Below, one piece after another: positions 37,839 through 48,030 of a DNA stretch of 57,717 nt. The position numbers were made by a program, and so were the translations under genes. The first letter of the stretch is position 1; each line of letters opens with the position of its first letter. A model generated the notes under the pieces. That model was not told the DNA's origin. It worked only from the letters and a program-made list of their open reading frames with translations, and made no database searches. Origin of the DNA: Bacillota bacterium (GTDB lineage Bacteria; Bacillota; UBA5301); the NCBI GenBank assembly GCA_012735535.1, contig JAAYHC010000073.1, forward strand, positions 1 through 57,717. Reading direction: 5' to 3'.

Positions 37839-39509
37839 CTAAGACAGCCCGGTTATCCGACCCTGCTCATCGATGCTCATTCGCTCCACGGCCGGCTGAG
37901 CCGGCAAACCGGGCATGGTTTGGATTTTCCCGGTATAACAGATGATGAAGCCGGCCCCGGCGGCAACCTTGACTTCCCGCACCGTGAGCTTCCATCCCTT
38001 CGGCGCCCCTAACAGACGGGGATCATCGGACAGCGAAAACTGGGTCTTGGCCATGCAAATCGGCAAGCTGCCAAAACCATTGCGAATCAGCTCGGCGATT
38101 TGGGCTTCAGCCTGAACCGAGTAATGAACATCCGCTGCTCCGTAAATCTGTGTCGCTAAACGATGAATCTTCTCTTTAACCGACTCTGCCGGATGGTAGA
38201 GGGGCCTAAAGCGGTTTTCCGCCGTTGCCAATACCTCCAAAACGGTCTCCGCCAACTCCCTGCCACCTGGACCGCCTTTGGCCACACATTCGGAAATGGC
38301 TGCTCTGACTTGTCGCTCCGCACAATAGGCGAGCACATAGTCCAGCTCGGCTTGGGTGTCGGTAGGGAAACGGTTGATACAGACGACAACCGGCAGACCA
38401 AACTTGGCCAGGTTGTCCAGGTGGGCTCCTAAATTGGCCAGACCGGCCTCTAGTGCCCGCAAATTTTCCGTGGCCAATTCGGCTAGGGATAATCCGCCAT
38501 GCATTTTTAGCGCCCGCACCGAGGCGACGAGCACCGCCACATCCGGTTTGAGGTCGGAAAGACTGCAGACAATATCAAAGAATTTTTCTGCCCCGAGATC
38601 AGCCGCAAACCCGCCTTCGGTTACCACATAATCGGCGAGGTGCAAAGCTAAATCGGTCGCGATGATACTGTTGTTCCCATGGGCGATATTGGCAAAGGGA
38701 CCGCCGTGCAGGAATGCCGGCTGCCCTTCGAGGGTCTGGACCAGATTCGGTTTGATCGCATCCTTTAATAAGATCGCCATCGCTTCCTCAGCCTTAAACT
38801 CACGGGCCAAGACCGGACGGCCATCGCGATCATATCCAACGATCAATGAACCTAAGCGTTTCTTTAGATCCGCGAAGTCTTTGGCCAGACAGAGCACCGC
38901 CATAATCTCGGAGGCCGCGGTGATCTCGAAACCGGATTCGCGGGGAATACCATTCTCTTTGCCCCCTAATCCGACCACAATATGCCGCAGTTGACGGTCG
39001 TTGACATCGAGTACCCGGCCCCAACCCGGCTTGGTCACATCAATGTTCAGCCGATTGCCGCGATAAATGTGATTGTCCACGAGCGCAGCGAGTAGGTTAT
39101 GGGCAGCCGCAACCGCTGCAAAATCTCCGGTAAAATGAAGGTTAATATCTTCCATCGGAACTACCTGAGCATATCCGCCCCCTGCCGCCCCGCCTTTGAT
39201 TCCGAAAACAGGACCTAATGAAGGCTCCCTGAGGCAAACCGCGGCTTTTTTTCCCAAAGCCCCGAGCGCCTGGGTTAAGCCGATTGCGGTACAAGTCTTT
39301 CCTTCCCCGGCCGGTGTCGGAGTGATCGCAGTAGTGAAGATGAGTTTGCCGCGCGGATTGTTCTTAACTCGTTCGCGCACCGACAAGGAGACTTTTGCCT
39401 TATACTTGCCGTATGGCTCCAGCTCTTCGGGCAAAATCCCTAATTGAGCCGCGATTTCGGTAATCGGGCGCAGCTTGGCCTGTTGGGCTATTTCAATATC
39501 ACTCAGCAC
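37839..39509 (-). CDS. fhs: Formate--tetrahydrofolate ligase
   Basis: 556-aa formyl-THF synthetase, the ATP-dependent step that activates formate in the Wood-Ljungdahl methyl branch (or recovers ATP in reverse). The P-loop TPAGEGKTCTAIGL and EPSLGPVFGIKGGAAGGGY are hallmark segments. GTG start at 39509 is 8 nt after GGAGG, which overlaps the end of nfnB. Together with FolD it covers formate to methylene-THF. Confidence 0.97.
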   Translation of the reverse strand: MLSDIEIAQQAKLRPITEIAAQLGILPEELEPYGKYKAKVSLSVRERVKNNPRGKLIFTTAITPTPAGEGKTCTAIGLTQALGALGKKAAVCLREPSLGPVFGIKGGAAGGGYAQVVPMEDINLHFTGDFAAVAAAHNLLAALVDNHIYRGNRLNIDVTKPGWGRVLDVNDRQLRHIVVGLGGKENGIPRESGFEITAASEIMAVLCLAKDFADLKKRLGSLIVGYDRDGRPVLAREFKAEEAMAILLKDAIKPNLVQTLEGQPAFLHGGPFANIAHGNNSIIATDLALHLADYVVTEGGFAADLGAEKFFDIVCSLSDLKPDVAVLVASVRALKMHGGLSLAELATENLRALEAGLANLGAHLDNLAKFGLPVVVCINRFPTDTQAELDYVLAYCAERQVRAAISECVAKGGPGGRELAETVLEVLATAENRFRPLYHPAESVKEKIHRLATQIYGAADVHYSVQAEAQIAELIRNGFGSLPICMAKTQFSLSDDPRLLGAPKGWKLTVREVKVAAGAGFIICYTGKIQTMPGLPAQPAVERMSIDEQGRITGLS

Positions 39510-39512
39510 GTG

Positions 39513-40892
39513 TTAGACCTCCGTGGATAAATAGTTAATGATCGAACGCGCCGCCGTCCGTCCGGCGCCCATGGCCTGGATGACGGTGGCTGCACCGGTA
39601 GCGGCATCACCGCCGGCCCAGACATCAGGGATATTCGTCCGCCCCTCCGCATCGACCACGACGTTGCCTTTCGGACCCAGCTGTAATTCCGGGATCGACT
39701 GAAAGAGAATGGGATTGGGACTCTGGCCAATCGCGATGATTGCGGTATCAATGGGCAACGTATATTCCGAACCCTCAATCGGTACCGGGCGCCGCCGGCC
39801 GTCAGGCCCGGGCTCGGTCAGCTCCATCTTTTGCAAGACCACTGCCTTGACCCAACCCCGCTCATCGCCGACGAACTCCACCGGGCTGACCAGAAGCTCA
39901 AATTTGACCCCTTCTTCTTCGGCATTCTCGATCTCTTCGAGCCGCGCCGGCATTTCGGCCCGGCTTCGCCGGTAGACAATCCGAACATCTTCGGCCCCTA
40001 AACGCAGAGCAGTCCTTGCCGCGTCCATGGCCACATTACCCGCGCCAAATACGGCCACGCGTTTGCCTACGCGTACCGGGGTGCCGGATACCTTAGACTC
40101 ATATGCCCGCATCAGGTTAACCCTGGTTAAGAACTCATTGGCCGAGTAAACCCCGTTCAAGTTTTCGCCCGGGATCTCCAAAAAACTAGGCAGGCCGGCC
40201 CCTGAGGCAATGAAGAAAGCCTGATAGCCTTGTGCGCGCAAATCGTCCAAGGTAACGGTCTTGCCGACCAAAGTGTTCAATTTGATCTCCACCCCGAGAG
40301 CCTTAATCGCCTCTATCTCCGCTTCCAAGATCGCTTTGGGCAACCGAAACTCCGGAATACCGTAACGCAAGACCCCACCGGCCGCATGCAAACTTTCGAA
40401 GACCGTGACCTGCATGCCGGCCTTGGCCAAATCCGCTGCCGCCGTCAATCCGGCCGGCCCGGAGCCGATCACCGCCACCTTTTTGCCGCGCAACTCCGGA
40501 ACAGGTTCGCCGGGCCCGGACTGCTCCGGAGCAAACTGGGCGACAAACCGCTCGAGCATCCCGATGGCCAGCGGCTCGGCTTTGACGCCGCGGATACACA
40601 CCCCTTCGCACTGGGACTCCTGCGGACAGACACGCCCACAGACGGCTGGCAGCGCATTTTTCGCCAAAATGGTCTCCGCCGCTTTGCCGAAGTCTCCCCG
40701 CGCAACTTGGGCGATAAACTCGGGAATCGGTACCCCAACCGGACAACCTTTAACACAAGGAGGATTTTTGCATTGCAAGCAGCGCTCGGCCTCTTGCCGG
40801 GCCTCTTCAGGGGTGATGGTTTGCGCCACCTCCTGGAAAGTGGTACGCCGCCGGTCCAACGGGATCTTCGGGGTTTTTACCCGTTGAGACAT
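39513..40892 (-). CDS. nfnB: NfnB / glutamate synthase small-subunit type flavoprotein
   Basis: 459-aa flavoprotein homologous to the NADPH-binding, electron-bifurcating subunit of NfnAB. N-terminal cysteine clusters (CLQCKNPPCVKGCP and CGRVCPQESQCEGVC) bind two [4Fe-4S] clusters, followed by FAD (VIGSGPAGLTAA) and NADPH (VFGAGNVAMDAART) Rossmann motifs. The ATG at 40892 has GGGGTG 7 nt upstream and is preferred over GTG 40898. Its start overlaps nfnA. Many databases call this family GltA; pairing with nfnA supports the Nfn role. Confidence 0.9.
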   Translation of the reverse strand: MSQRVKTPKIPLDRRRTTFQEVAQTITPEEARQEAERCLQCKNPPCVKGCPVGVPIPEFIAQVARGDFGKAAETILAKNALPAVCGRVCPQESQCEGVCIRGVKAEPLAIGMLERFVAQFAPEQSGPGEPVPELRGKKVAVIGSGPAGLTAAADLAKAGMQVTVFESLHAAGGVLRYGIPEFRLPKAILEAEIEAIKALGVEIKLNTLVGKTVTLDDLRAQGYQAFFIASGAGLPSFLEIPGENLNGVYSANEFLTRVNLMRAYESKVSGTPVRVGKRVAVFGAGNVAMDAARTALRLGAEDVRIVYRRSRAEMPARLEEIENAEEEGVKFELLVSPVEFVGDERGWVKAVVLQKMELTEPGPDGRRRPVPIEGSEYTLPIDTAIIAIGQSPNPILFQSIPELQLGPKGNVVVDAEGRTNIPDVWAGGDAATGAATVIQAMGAGRTAARSIINYLSTEV

Positions 40893-41722
40893 TGGCACTC
40901 ACCCCTTTCTTTCCGATAGCCGTCATAAGCCGTTTGCTCGTATTCGCGGTACTGGCAGAGACGATTGGCCAGACCGGTAAAATCGACCAAATGACCGTCA
41001 AACTCCGGTCCGTCAACACAGGTAAATTTGGTCTCGCCGCCAACCGCAACCCGGCAGGCGCCGCACATACCCGTCCCATCGACCATCAAGGCGTTCAAGC
41101 TAACCGTAGTCGGCAGAGACAGCTGCTTGGTAATCTTACACACTGCCGCCATCATCGGCAGCGGCCCAATCGCCAAAACCTCCTCGATTTTGTGTCTCCG
41201 GCTGACTTCAGGAATCAAGTCGGTCACAAAACCATGGTGTCCGGCACTGCCGTCATCAGTGCAGATATGAAGCTCGCTACTCACTTCCTGCAGGCGGTCA
41301 ACCAACAATAATAGTTCTTTGCTGCGCGCGCCAAGTATAGTCACCACTTTCCGTCCTTTCTGATGATAATCACGGGCGCGTGGCAAGATCGGCGCTGCTC
41401 CAACCCCTCCGGCTACGCAGAGGACGGTCCCCTCGCCCGGGCTTACCTCCGGAGCAATCCCCAAAGGGCCGAGCAAAGCCGGCAGCTTCGCCGGTGGCTC
41501 AAGCTCCGCCAGCAGTGCGGTCGAGACGCCCATTACCTGAAAAATCAGTTCAATACAGTCATCTTGGGCTGAAACAATAGTCAAGGGAATCCGCTCGCCA
41601 TCCTCGATGGCCTGAACGATGACGAAATGACCAGGGGCCGCTTTCGCCGCTACCAGCGGGGCTTTCACCAGGATGCGGTAGATCCCTGGCGCCAGCAACT
41701 CTTTATCAACAATTTCGAACAT
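40877..41722 (-). CDS. nfnA: NfnA / NAD-dependent ferredoxin:NADP+ oxidoreductase subunit
   Basis: 281-aa subunit with a ferredoxin-reductase-like FAD domain, an NAD-binding domain and a C-terminal [2Fe-2S] site (GTGMCGACRVAVGG with a later Cys in TKFTCVDGPEFDG). Together with NfnB it couples NADH and reduced ferredoxin to NADP+ reduction. The ATG at 41722 (MFEIVDKELL) lies 7 nt after GGGAGG; the earlier in-frame start at 41758 lies in the terminator region. Overlaps nfnB by 16 nt. Confidence 0.9.
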   Translation of the reverse strand: MFEIVDKELLAPGIYRILVKAPLVAAKAAPGHFVIVQAIEDGERIPLTIVSAQDDCIELIFQVMGVSTALLAELEPPAKLPALLGPLGIAPEVSPGEGTVLCVAGGVGAAPILPRARDYHQKGRKVVTILGARSKELLLLVDRLQEVSSELHICTDDGSAGHHGFVTDLIPEVSRRHKIEEVLAIGPLPMMAAVCKITKQLSLPTTVSLNALMVDGTGMCGACRVAVGGETKFTCVDGPEFDGHLVDFTGLANRLCQYREYEQTAYDGYRKERGECQCLNG

Positions 41723-41741
41723 CAAGGAACCTCCCATCTTG

Positions 41742-41766
41742 AAAATAAAAGCGACCACCTGGTCGC
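41742..41766 (-). terminator. Terminator between the PilZ gene and nfnA
   Basis: On the minus strand GCGACC and GGTCGC (41751-41766, short loop) form a stem followed by TTTTATTTT (41742-41750). It separates the lon-pilZ transcript from nfnAB-fhs. Confidence 0.75.
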
Positions 41767-41770
41767 ATCC

Positions 41771-42454
41771 TTACGTATCGCCCAGTTCGCGTTGGCGCCT
41801 TCGGCGTTGTTCCGCAAAAATGGCGGAAACGATCTTATCCTGCACTCGTGGTTCCAGATCAACAAATTTTAACCCGTAATGATATTTGTAGTCCGCTCGA
41901 TCTTCACTCTGCAGCTCATGCAAGTTGACGACCTTGCCTTTGACCTTTTGATCACCGAAAATCTCATGCTGCAGACTTAATTCAAGGAACGCGCCTAGCG
42001 GCAGACTAAGATTTGCCGCCAGTTTGATTCCTCCGCCACTGACATCAAGAGCAAGCCCCTGGTGGACTTCGGCTGGATCGAATCGGTCTCGATGTTCAGG
42101 CACTGCCAAGACGGAAAACTCCACCGGAAAGATCATCGGCAGCCGGAACATCTCACGGCGTTGGAACCTCGCTACCGCCGTCGGCAGGCTAAGATCATAC
42201 AGACGCAGGTCGTTTGTTCTCAACACCCGTCTAGCCAGTACCTTGCTGGTGAAAGAGTAGAAAGCATCCGGTTGCTCATAGCCAACCTGGATCAAAGCTC
42301 CCAATCTGAACGGAACTACCGCACCTTTGTCAAAAGGTGCGCTGATGGTTATTTTTTCATCATCATAATCCTCAACTCGACTCGCATACCACGGCTGCTC
42401 CGGTTCGACGATGCGAACCTTGATTCTCTGACCTATTGCCGGAAGATTCTCCAC
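41771..42454 (-). CDS. PilZ-domain protein (YcgR-like c-di-GMP receptor)
   Basis: About 227 aa. The N-terminal half resembles the YcgR-N domain of flagellar brake proteins; the C-terminal half is a PilZ domain with RREMFRLP (RxxxR) and DVSGGGIKL (D/NxSxxG), the two c-di-GMP binding motifs, both intact. The GTG at 42454 has AAAGGG 9 nt upstream; the longer GTG/ATG start at 42475/42472 has no binding site. No flagellar gene lies nearby, so output is unknown. Placed directly after lon, ended by its own terminator. Confidence 0.85.
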   Translation of the reverse strand: MENLPAIGQRIKVRIVEPEQPWYASRVEDYDDEKITISAPFDKGAVVPFRLGALIQVGYEQPDAFYSFTSKVLARRVLRTNDLRLYDLSLPTAVARFQRREMFRLPMIFPVEFSVLAVPEHRDRFDPAEVHQGLALDVSGGGIKLAANLSLPLGAFLELSLQHEIFGDQKVKGKVVNLHELQSEDRADYKYHYGLKFVDLEPRVQDKIVSAIFAEQRRRRQRELGDT

Positions 42455-42482
42455 ACCACTTAACCCTTTCATCACAACCGTA

Positions 42483-44861
42483 TTACCGTTCTAATGCCAA
42501 CTCAAGCACTTCATCCATATGATTGACGAACTTAAACTCAAGCTTATTTCGCACATTTGCAGGAATTTCCTGCACATCGCGGCGATTCCGTTCCGGCAGA
42601 ATAATCGTTGTTATGCCGGCTCGATAGGCCGCTAAGGCCTTCTCTTTCAACCCGCCGACCGGAAGAACCCTGCCTCGCAGCGTAATTTCACCGGTCATCG
42701 CCACGTTATTGCGCACCGGTACACCCATGAGGGCGGAGGCCAGAGCGACCGCCATCGTTATCCCTGCGGAAGGACCGTCCTTCGGAATGGCTCCTTCCGG
42801 ACAGTGAATATGCACATCCTTGCGTTCATAAAAGTCTTGGGCAATACCCAGGGTCTCAGCCCGGGAACGGATATAGCTGTAACTGGCCTGAGCTGACTCT
42901 TTCATCACTTCGCCCAGCTTGCCCGTTAGGGTCAGCTTACCTTTGCCGTCGACAACGGCAACCTCGATGGCCATCAAGTCGCCGCCCACTTCCGTCCAAG
43001 CCAAGCCGTTAGCGACCCCGACCAAACTTTTTTCTTCCGTCTCACCCCAGTGAAACTTAGGCGGCCCCAAGTACTTTTCCAAATTGCTTAAGGTAATCCG
43101 GACGCTCGCGGTTCGGCCTTGAACGATCTCCTTGGCCGTCTTACGGCAGAGCGCAGCAATTTCACGCTCCATACCACGCACACCGGCTTCCCGCGTATAC
43201 TCTCTGATGATGCTCAAAATCGCATTATCAGAAATACTCAACTGCTCGGGCTTGAGCCCGTGGGCCTCCAATTGCTTGGGAACAACAAAACCCTTAGCGA
43301 TGTTCAGTTTTTCTTCCTCGGTATATCCCGCAATCGTGATGACTTCCATCCGATCCTGCAAGGGGCGCGGGATATTCTCAAGCAAGTTGGCCGTAGTGAT
43401 GAACAGCACATCGGAGAGATCATAAGGGATTTCGAGATAGTGGTCTCCGAAATTGCTGTTTTGCTCCGGGTCTAAGACCTCCAATAGGGCGGCCGAAGGG
43501 TCGCCTCGGAAATCGGTGCTCATCTTGTCGATCTCATCGAGCAGGATCACCGGGTTCTTGGTTCCCGCTTGTTTCATCACCTGAATGATCTTCCCAGGCA
43601 TCGCACCAACGTAAGTGCGACGATGACCCCTGATCTCGGCTTCATCACGCACCCCGCCAAGTGAAAACCGAACGAATTTCCGTTGCAAAGCGCGAGCGAC
43701 CGACTTGGCCAGCGAGGTCTTGCCGACACCCGGCGGACCGACCAAGCAGAGGATCGGCCCTTTTAACTTGGAGGTCAATTGTCTGACCGCTAAAAACTCG
43801 AGAATCCGTTCTTTCACTTTGGTTAGGCCGTAATGATCCTCATCGAGGATCTCAGCGGCGACATTGATATCCAAACGATCCCTGGTCTTTTTGGTCCAGG
43901 GTATGGCCAATAACCAGTCAAGATAGGTGCGGACCACTACCGCCTCCGCAGCCATGGCTGGCATCCGCTCAAGCCGGGAAAGCTCCTCGTTCGCTTTTTC
44001 CTCGACCTCTTTGGGCAGTTTGGCTTTGGCGATCTTCTCCCGATACTCGGCGACCTCGGCTGCCCGCTCATCGCGCTCGCCGAGCTCTTTTTGGATCGCT
44101 TTGATCTGCTCGCGCAAGTAGTACTCCTTCTGGGATTTTTCCATCTGCTTGCGCACGCGGACATGAATCTTTTTTTCGACTTCTAAGATCTGAATCTCTT
44201 TACTGATAATCTCTAGCAGTTCTTCAAAGCGACCCCGCACGGACGGGTTTTGCAAGATTGATTGCTTATACTCGATGGATACGGGCAACTGTGAGGCGAT
44301 ACTGTCGGCCAAACGCAAGGGGTCTTTGATGCCCGAAATTGACGAAAAAAGCTCCCCCGGAATCTTGGTGCTAAGTCTGGAATACTCCTCAAAGCGGTCC
44401 AGAACCGCACGGGTTAACGCCTCAAGCTCCAAGGAATCCTCGAATTCGTCTTCGAGAATCGCCAAGCGTACTTTATAAAAAGGTTGAGTATGGATGTAGC
44501 GTTCAATCCGCACCCGCTTGAGCCCTTCGACCAGGATGCGCACCGTACCGTCAGGCAGTTTCAACAACTGCTTGATCTGGCCCACAGTACCGACACGGTA
44601 GATATCATCCGGCTCCGGTTCGGAAATTGAGGCCTCTTTTTGGGCAGCCAGAATAATCATCCGGTCCAGTACCATAGCCTCTTCCAACGCGCTGACCGAC
44701 CGCTCACGGCCGACATCAAGCGGAGCGACCATATTCGGAAAAACGATGACTCCCCTGAGCGGGAGGAGTGGTAACTCCAACGGGATCTCAAGGGCGTCAT
44801 CATCTGCAGAACGTTGTTCTTTGATGACGTACTGTCCAGCCTGTTTAGTGTCTTGTGCCAT
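42483..44861 (-). CDS. lon: ATP-dependent protease Lon (LonA)
   Basis: 792-aa AAA+ protease for misfolded and regulatory proteins. N-terminal LAN substrate domain (about 28-230), AAA module with [15 protein letters not shown], and C-terminal protease domain with the Ser-Lys dyad ([10 protein letters not shown] and the Lys in [13 protein letters not shown]). ATG at 44861 is preceded by GAGGGAG. A sigma-H-like promoter lies in the gap after lonB, so lon can be expressed separately. Confidence 0.97.
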   Translation of the reverse strand: MAQDTKQAGQYVIKEQRSADDDALEIPLELPLLPLRGVIVFPNMVAPLDVGRERSVSALEEAMVLDRMIILAAQKEASISEPEPDDIYRVGTVGQIKQLLKLPDGTVRILVEGLKRVRIERYIHTQPFYKVRLAILEDEFEDSLELEALTRAVLDRFEEYSRLSTKIPGELFSSISGIKDPLRLADSIASQLPVSIEYKQSILQNPSVRGRFEELLEIISKEIQILEVEKKIHVRVRKQMEKSQKEYYLREQIKAIQKELGERDERAAEVAEYREKIAKAKLPKEVEEKANEELSRLERMPAMAAEAVVVRTYLDWLLAIPWTKKTRDRLDINVAAEILDEDHYGLTKVKERILEFLAVRQLTSKLKGPILCLVGPPGVGKTSLAKSVARALQRKFVRFSLGGVRDEAEIRGHRRTYVGAMPGKIIQVMKQAGTKNPVILLDEIDKMSTDFRGDPSAALLEVLDPEQNSNFGDHYLEIPYDLSDVLFITTANLLENIPRPLQDRMEVITIAGYTEEEKLNIAKGFVVPKQLEAHGLKPEQLSISDNAILSIIREYTREAGVRGMEREIAALCRKTAKEIVQGRTASVRITLSNLEKYLGPPKFHWGETEEKSLVGVANGLAWTEVGGDLMAIEVAVVDGKGKLTLTGKLGEVMKESAQASYSYIRSRAETLGIAQDFYERKDVHIHCPEGAIPKDGPSAGITMAVALASALMGVPVRNNVAMTGEITLRGRVLPVGGLKEKALAAYRAGITTIILPERNRRDVQEIPANVRNKLEFKFVNHMDEVLELALER

Positions 44862-44911
44862 CTATGCCACTCCCTCGGCGGAAGCCTATTTCCATTTTAT
44901 TTTTATATACT

Positions 44912-44938
44912 ATTCTTTAGGGGGGTAGCAATTCCTGC
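44912..44938 (-). promoter_or_regulatory. Sigma-H-like promoter of lon
   Basis: Minus-strand GCAGGAATT (44930-44938) and AAAGAAT (44912-44918) separated by 11 nt match RnAGGAWWW and RnnGAAT without a mismatch. The -35 begins just after the lonB stop; start point would be about 40 nt before the lon ATG. Confidence 0.6.
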
Positions 44939-46636
44939 CTAGCTGCCGGAGGAGGCCGAGGCTGGGCCGAAGATCGCGGCATCGCTTGGTTCCCACTGTA
45001 CCAAACCGGTTTTTTCGGACGCAGTAGGTACCCAAATGGCTGCTTGGATGACTTCTTCGATCCGGGAGACCGGGATGACTTTAACCCCCTCGAGCTTAGT
45101 AAAGAGGTCTTGCCAGTTCTCCTGCGGAATAATCACCCGTTCGGCTCCGGCGTTCTTAGCCGCCATTACCTTTGGGATGATACCGCCAACCGGTTTAACC
45201 ATCCCATGGATCGACACTTCACCGGTCATCGCCACCTTATTGTCGATGGGTTGGTTAGTGATCGCCGAATATATTGCGGTTACCATCGTCACGCCGGCCG
45301 ATGGTCCATCCACCGGGGTGCCGCCGGGGAAGTTAAGGTGAATATCGTAGTCATACGGGTTGACCTTGAGATTGCGGCGTAAAACGGTAAAGACATTCTC
45401 GACCGAATTTCTCGCCAAGCTCTTACTGCGGATCAGCTTATTGTGCCCGCTAATCTCCTCTTCCTCGACCACACCGGTGACGGTCAAGCGACCTTTGCCC
45501 GGTTCAGCCTTTAGCGCAGAGGCCTCGATTTCCAGCAACATCCCCATATTAGGCCCATAAACCGCCAGGCCATGGGCAAAACCGACCTGGGGATAAGGCG
45601 CAATCCGTTTTTCCGGTCGCGGGGAATACTGGCCGCTGCTCACCACCCACTCTGCATCCGCGCGGGTGATGGACTTCCGCCCATCGGTCAGTGCCAAGCC
45701 GGCCGCAATTTGGATCATATTAACCGCTTCGCGTCCGTTGGTAGCGTATTTGGCAATCACTTTCAGGGCGTCTTCCTCTAAATTGAAATCAATTTTCTTA
45801 GCTGCATTTTTGGCGATAATTTCGATTTCTTCAGGTAATAACGCCCGAAAGAAGATCTCCAAGCACCGCGAACGAATCGCCGGCGGAATGTCTTCCGGTC
45901 GCCGGGTGGTCGCCCCGACCAAGCGGAAATCAGCCGGCAACCCTTTCTGAAAGACCTCATGGATATATGGCGGAATCGCCGTATCCTCCGGGCTGTAATA
46001 CGCGCTTTCCAGAAAGACCTTGCGATCCTCCAAGACCTTGAGGAGTTTGTTCATCTGAATGGGATGAAGCTCTCCGATCTCATCAATAAAGAGAATGCCG
46101 CCGTGTGCCTTGGTTACCGCCCCCGGTTTTGGCTGGGGAATCCCGGCCAGCCCCATCGGTCCGGCCCCTTGGTAGATGGGGTCATGAACCGATCCCATCA
46201 ACGGGTCGGCGATCCCGCGATCATCAAAGCGGGCGGTGGTCGCATCAACCTCCACGAACTTGGCTTCCTCGGTAAATGGTGATAAAGGATTCTTTTTAGC
46301 CTCCTCCAGGACAATGCGGGCAGCGGCGGTTTTGCCCACCCCAGGTGGGCCATAGATGATCACATGTTGCGGGTTAGGACCGCAGAGAGCCGCCTTGAGT
46401 GCTTTGATACCATCTTCTTGACCGATGATTTCGTCAAACTGTGTTGGTCTGGTTTTTTCACTTAACGGCTCGGTTAGCTGGATCTGGCGCAACTTGTGCA
46501 GACGATCAAGTTCCTTGCGCGATTCTCTTTCCACAGCTGACCGGCTGGATTGTTGAGTCCGGAGGAGGTTCCAAAAGTAGAGTCCTATGATGATCGTAAA
46601 AAAAAGGCTTAAGATGCTTATGAAACTAGCCGCCAC
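44939..46636 (-). CDS. lonB: Membrane-anchored ATP-dependent protease LonB
   Basis: 565-aa LonB of the kind found beside lonA and clpX in spore-formers; in Bacillus its expression is forespore-specific. It lacks the LAN domain and instead has an N-terminal membrane helix (about 4-22). The AAA module carries [14 protein letters not shown] and the protease domain DGPSAGVTMV with a lysine in GIIPKVMAAKNAGA. The start is GTG at 46636, with GGGGG 8 nt upstream. The start codon lies within one arm of a 10-bp inverted repeat. Confidence 0.93.
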   Translation of the reverse strand: MAASFISILSLFFTIIIGLYFWNLLRTQQSSRSAVERESRKELDRLHKLRQIQLTEPLSEKTRPTQFDEIIGQEDGIKALKAALCGPNPQHVIIYGPPGVGKTAAARIVLEEAKKNPLSPFTEEAKFVEVDATTARFDDRGIADPLMGSVHDPIYQGAGPMGLAGIPQPKPGAVTKAHGGILFIDEIGELHPIQMNKLLKVLEDRKVFLESAYYSPEDTAIPPYIHEVFQKGLPADFRLVGATTRRPEDIPPAIRSRCLEIFFRALLPEEIEIIAKNAAKKIDFNLEEDALKVIAKYATNGREAVNMIQIAAGLALTDGRKSITRADAEWVVSSGQYSPRPEKRIAPYPQVGFAHGLAVYGPNMGMLLEIEASALKAEPGKGRLTVTGVVEEEEISGHNKLIRSKSLARNSVENVFTVLRRNLKVNPYDYDIHLNFPGGTPVDGPSAGVTMVTAIYSAITNQPIDNKVAMTGEVSIHGMVKPVGGIIPKVMAAKNAGAERVIIPQENWQDLFTKLEGVKVIPVSRIEEVIQAAIWVPTASEKTGLVQWEPSDAAIFGPASASSGS

Positions 46637-46687
46637 GTGTACAACCCCCTCGATTAATTGGTTTTCTGAGGTTAGTATACACGTGGC
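46632..46687 (-). repeat. Inverted repeat covering the lonB start codon
   Basis: Two perfect 10-nt arms, GCCACGTGTA (46632-46641) and TACACGTGGC (46678-46687), are separated by 36 nt. In the minus-strand mRNA they could pair and bury the lonB GTG (46634-46636) while leaving the GGGGG site in the loop. Could alternatively be an operator. Confidence 0.6.
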
Positions 46688-46735
46688 GACTTTGCAATTA
46701 TCCTGAGATCAGCTTGTTAAAATGAGGCAGGGTTA

Positions 46736-47992
46736 TTAAGCCCCAACCTCCTTTGATTTTGGCTCAGCCCGCAACAGCAAGGGTTGGGACTCACCTGCCA
46801 CAACCTGCTCGTTGATTACAACTTTGACAATCCCTTCTGCCGATGGAACTTCGTACATCACGTCGGTCATGATCTCTTCGATAATCGTCCGCAGTCCCCG
46901 TGCGCCGGTCTTACGACTGAGGGCCTTCTTAGCAATCGCCCGCAGGGCCTCCGGCGAGAACTCGAGCTCGACATTATCGTAACTCAGCAATTGCTGATAC
47001 TGCTTGACCAAGGCATTCTTGGGCTCGGTGAGAATCCGCACCAGCGCCTCCTCATCCAGTTGGTCTAAGGTGACGACTACCGGGACCCGGCCGATAAACT
47101 CGGGGATCATGCCGAATTTGAGCAGATCCTCCGGCATCAACTGCCGCAAAAGCTCACCGATCGGCTTTTCTTCCCGCTTTCGCACATCAGCGCCAAAGCC
47201 CAACGATTTTCTACCGATCCGATTTTCGACCAGCTTCTCAATCCCCTCAAAGGCGCCACCGCAGATAAACAGGATATTGGTTGTGTCAATTTGAATGAAA
47301 TCCTGGTGCGGGTGCTTGCGTCCGCCCTGCGGCGGGACACTGGCAATCGTACCTTCGAGTATTTTTAACAATGCCTGCTGGACACCTTCGCCGGAAACAT
47401 CCCGCGTGATTGAAGGGTTCTCCGATTTACGGGCAATTTTATCGATTTCATCGATATACACAATGCCTTTCTCTGCCCGCTCGACATCGTAATCAGCCGC
47501 CTGGATCAGCTTTAACAGTATATTTTCTACATCTTCGCCAACATAACCGGCTTCGGTTAGCGATGTAGCATCAGCAATGGCAAAGGGAACGTTGAGAATC
47601 TTCGCCAGGGTTTGCGCGAGCAAGGTTTTCCCACACCCGGTAGGGCCAAGCATCAGAATATTGCTCTTTTGCAGCTCAACATCGCTGGTCTTATGGCTGC
47701 TGTTAATCCGTTTATAATGATTATAGACAGCGACTGAGAGTACTTTTTTGGCCTCTTCCTGCCCGATTACATATTGGTCGAGAATCGCCTTGATCTCCTT
47801 GGGCTTCGCAATATTGCCCATTTCCATCTCGGCATCCTCGTTGAACTCCTCTTCAATGATCTCCGTACACAGCTCTATACACTCGTCACAGATGTAGACC
47901 CCTGGACCGGCAATCAGCTTCTTAACCTGCTCTTGAGTTTTCCCGCAGAAAGAGCACTTCAGCTGTCCCTTCTCATCGCCAAATTTAAACAT
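46736..47992 (-). CDS. clpX: ATP-dependent Clp protease ATPase subunit ClpX
   Basis: 418-aa AAA+ unfoldase delivering substrates to ClpP. The N-terminal C4 zinc domain (CSFCGK and CDECIELC), Walker [13 protein letters not shown] and the sensor regions are present. RKSLGFGAD contains the ClpP-docking loop, here LGF in place of IGF. ATG at 47992 follows GAGGTG. Starts 38 nt after clpP. Confidence 0.97.
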   Translation of the reverse strand: MFKFGDEKGQLKCSFCGKTQEQVKKLIAGPGVYICDECIELCTEIIEEEFNEDAEMEMGNIAKPKEIKAILDQYVIGQEEAKKVLSVAVYNHYKRINSSHKTSDVELQKSNILMLGPTGCGKTLLAQTLAKILNVPFAIADATSLTEAGYVGEDVENILLKLIQAADYDVERAEKGIVYIDEIDKIARKSENPSITRDVSGEGVQQALLKILEGTIASVPPQGGRKHPHQDFIQIDTTNILFICGGAFEGIEKLVENRIGRKSLGFGADVRKREEKPIGELLRQLMPEDLLKFGMIPEFIGRVPVVVTLDQLDEEALVRILTEPKNALVKQYQQLLSYDNVELEFSPEALRAIAKKALSRKTGARGLRTIIEEIMTDVMYEVPSAEGIVKVVINEQVVAGESQPLLLRAEPKSKEVGA

Positions 47993-48030
47993 TGAATCAC
48001 CTCATTAAAAATGGGGGCCTAACAACACAA

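Noticed and set aside
37795-37857. Terminator between ndk and fhs
   Set aside because: Only weak 5-bp stems with the T run displaced; the genes are more likely co-transcribed.
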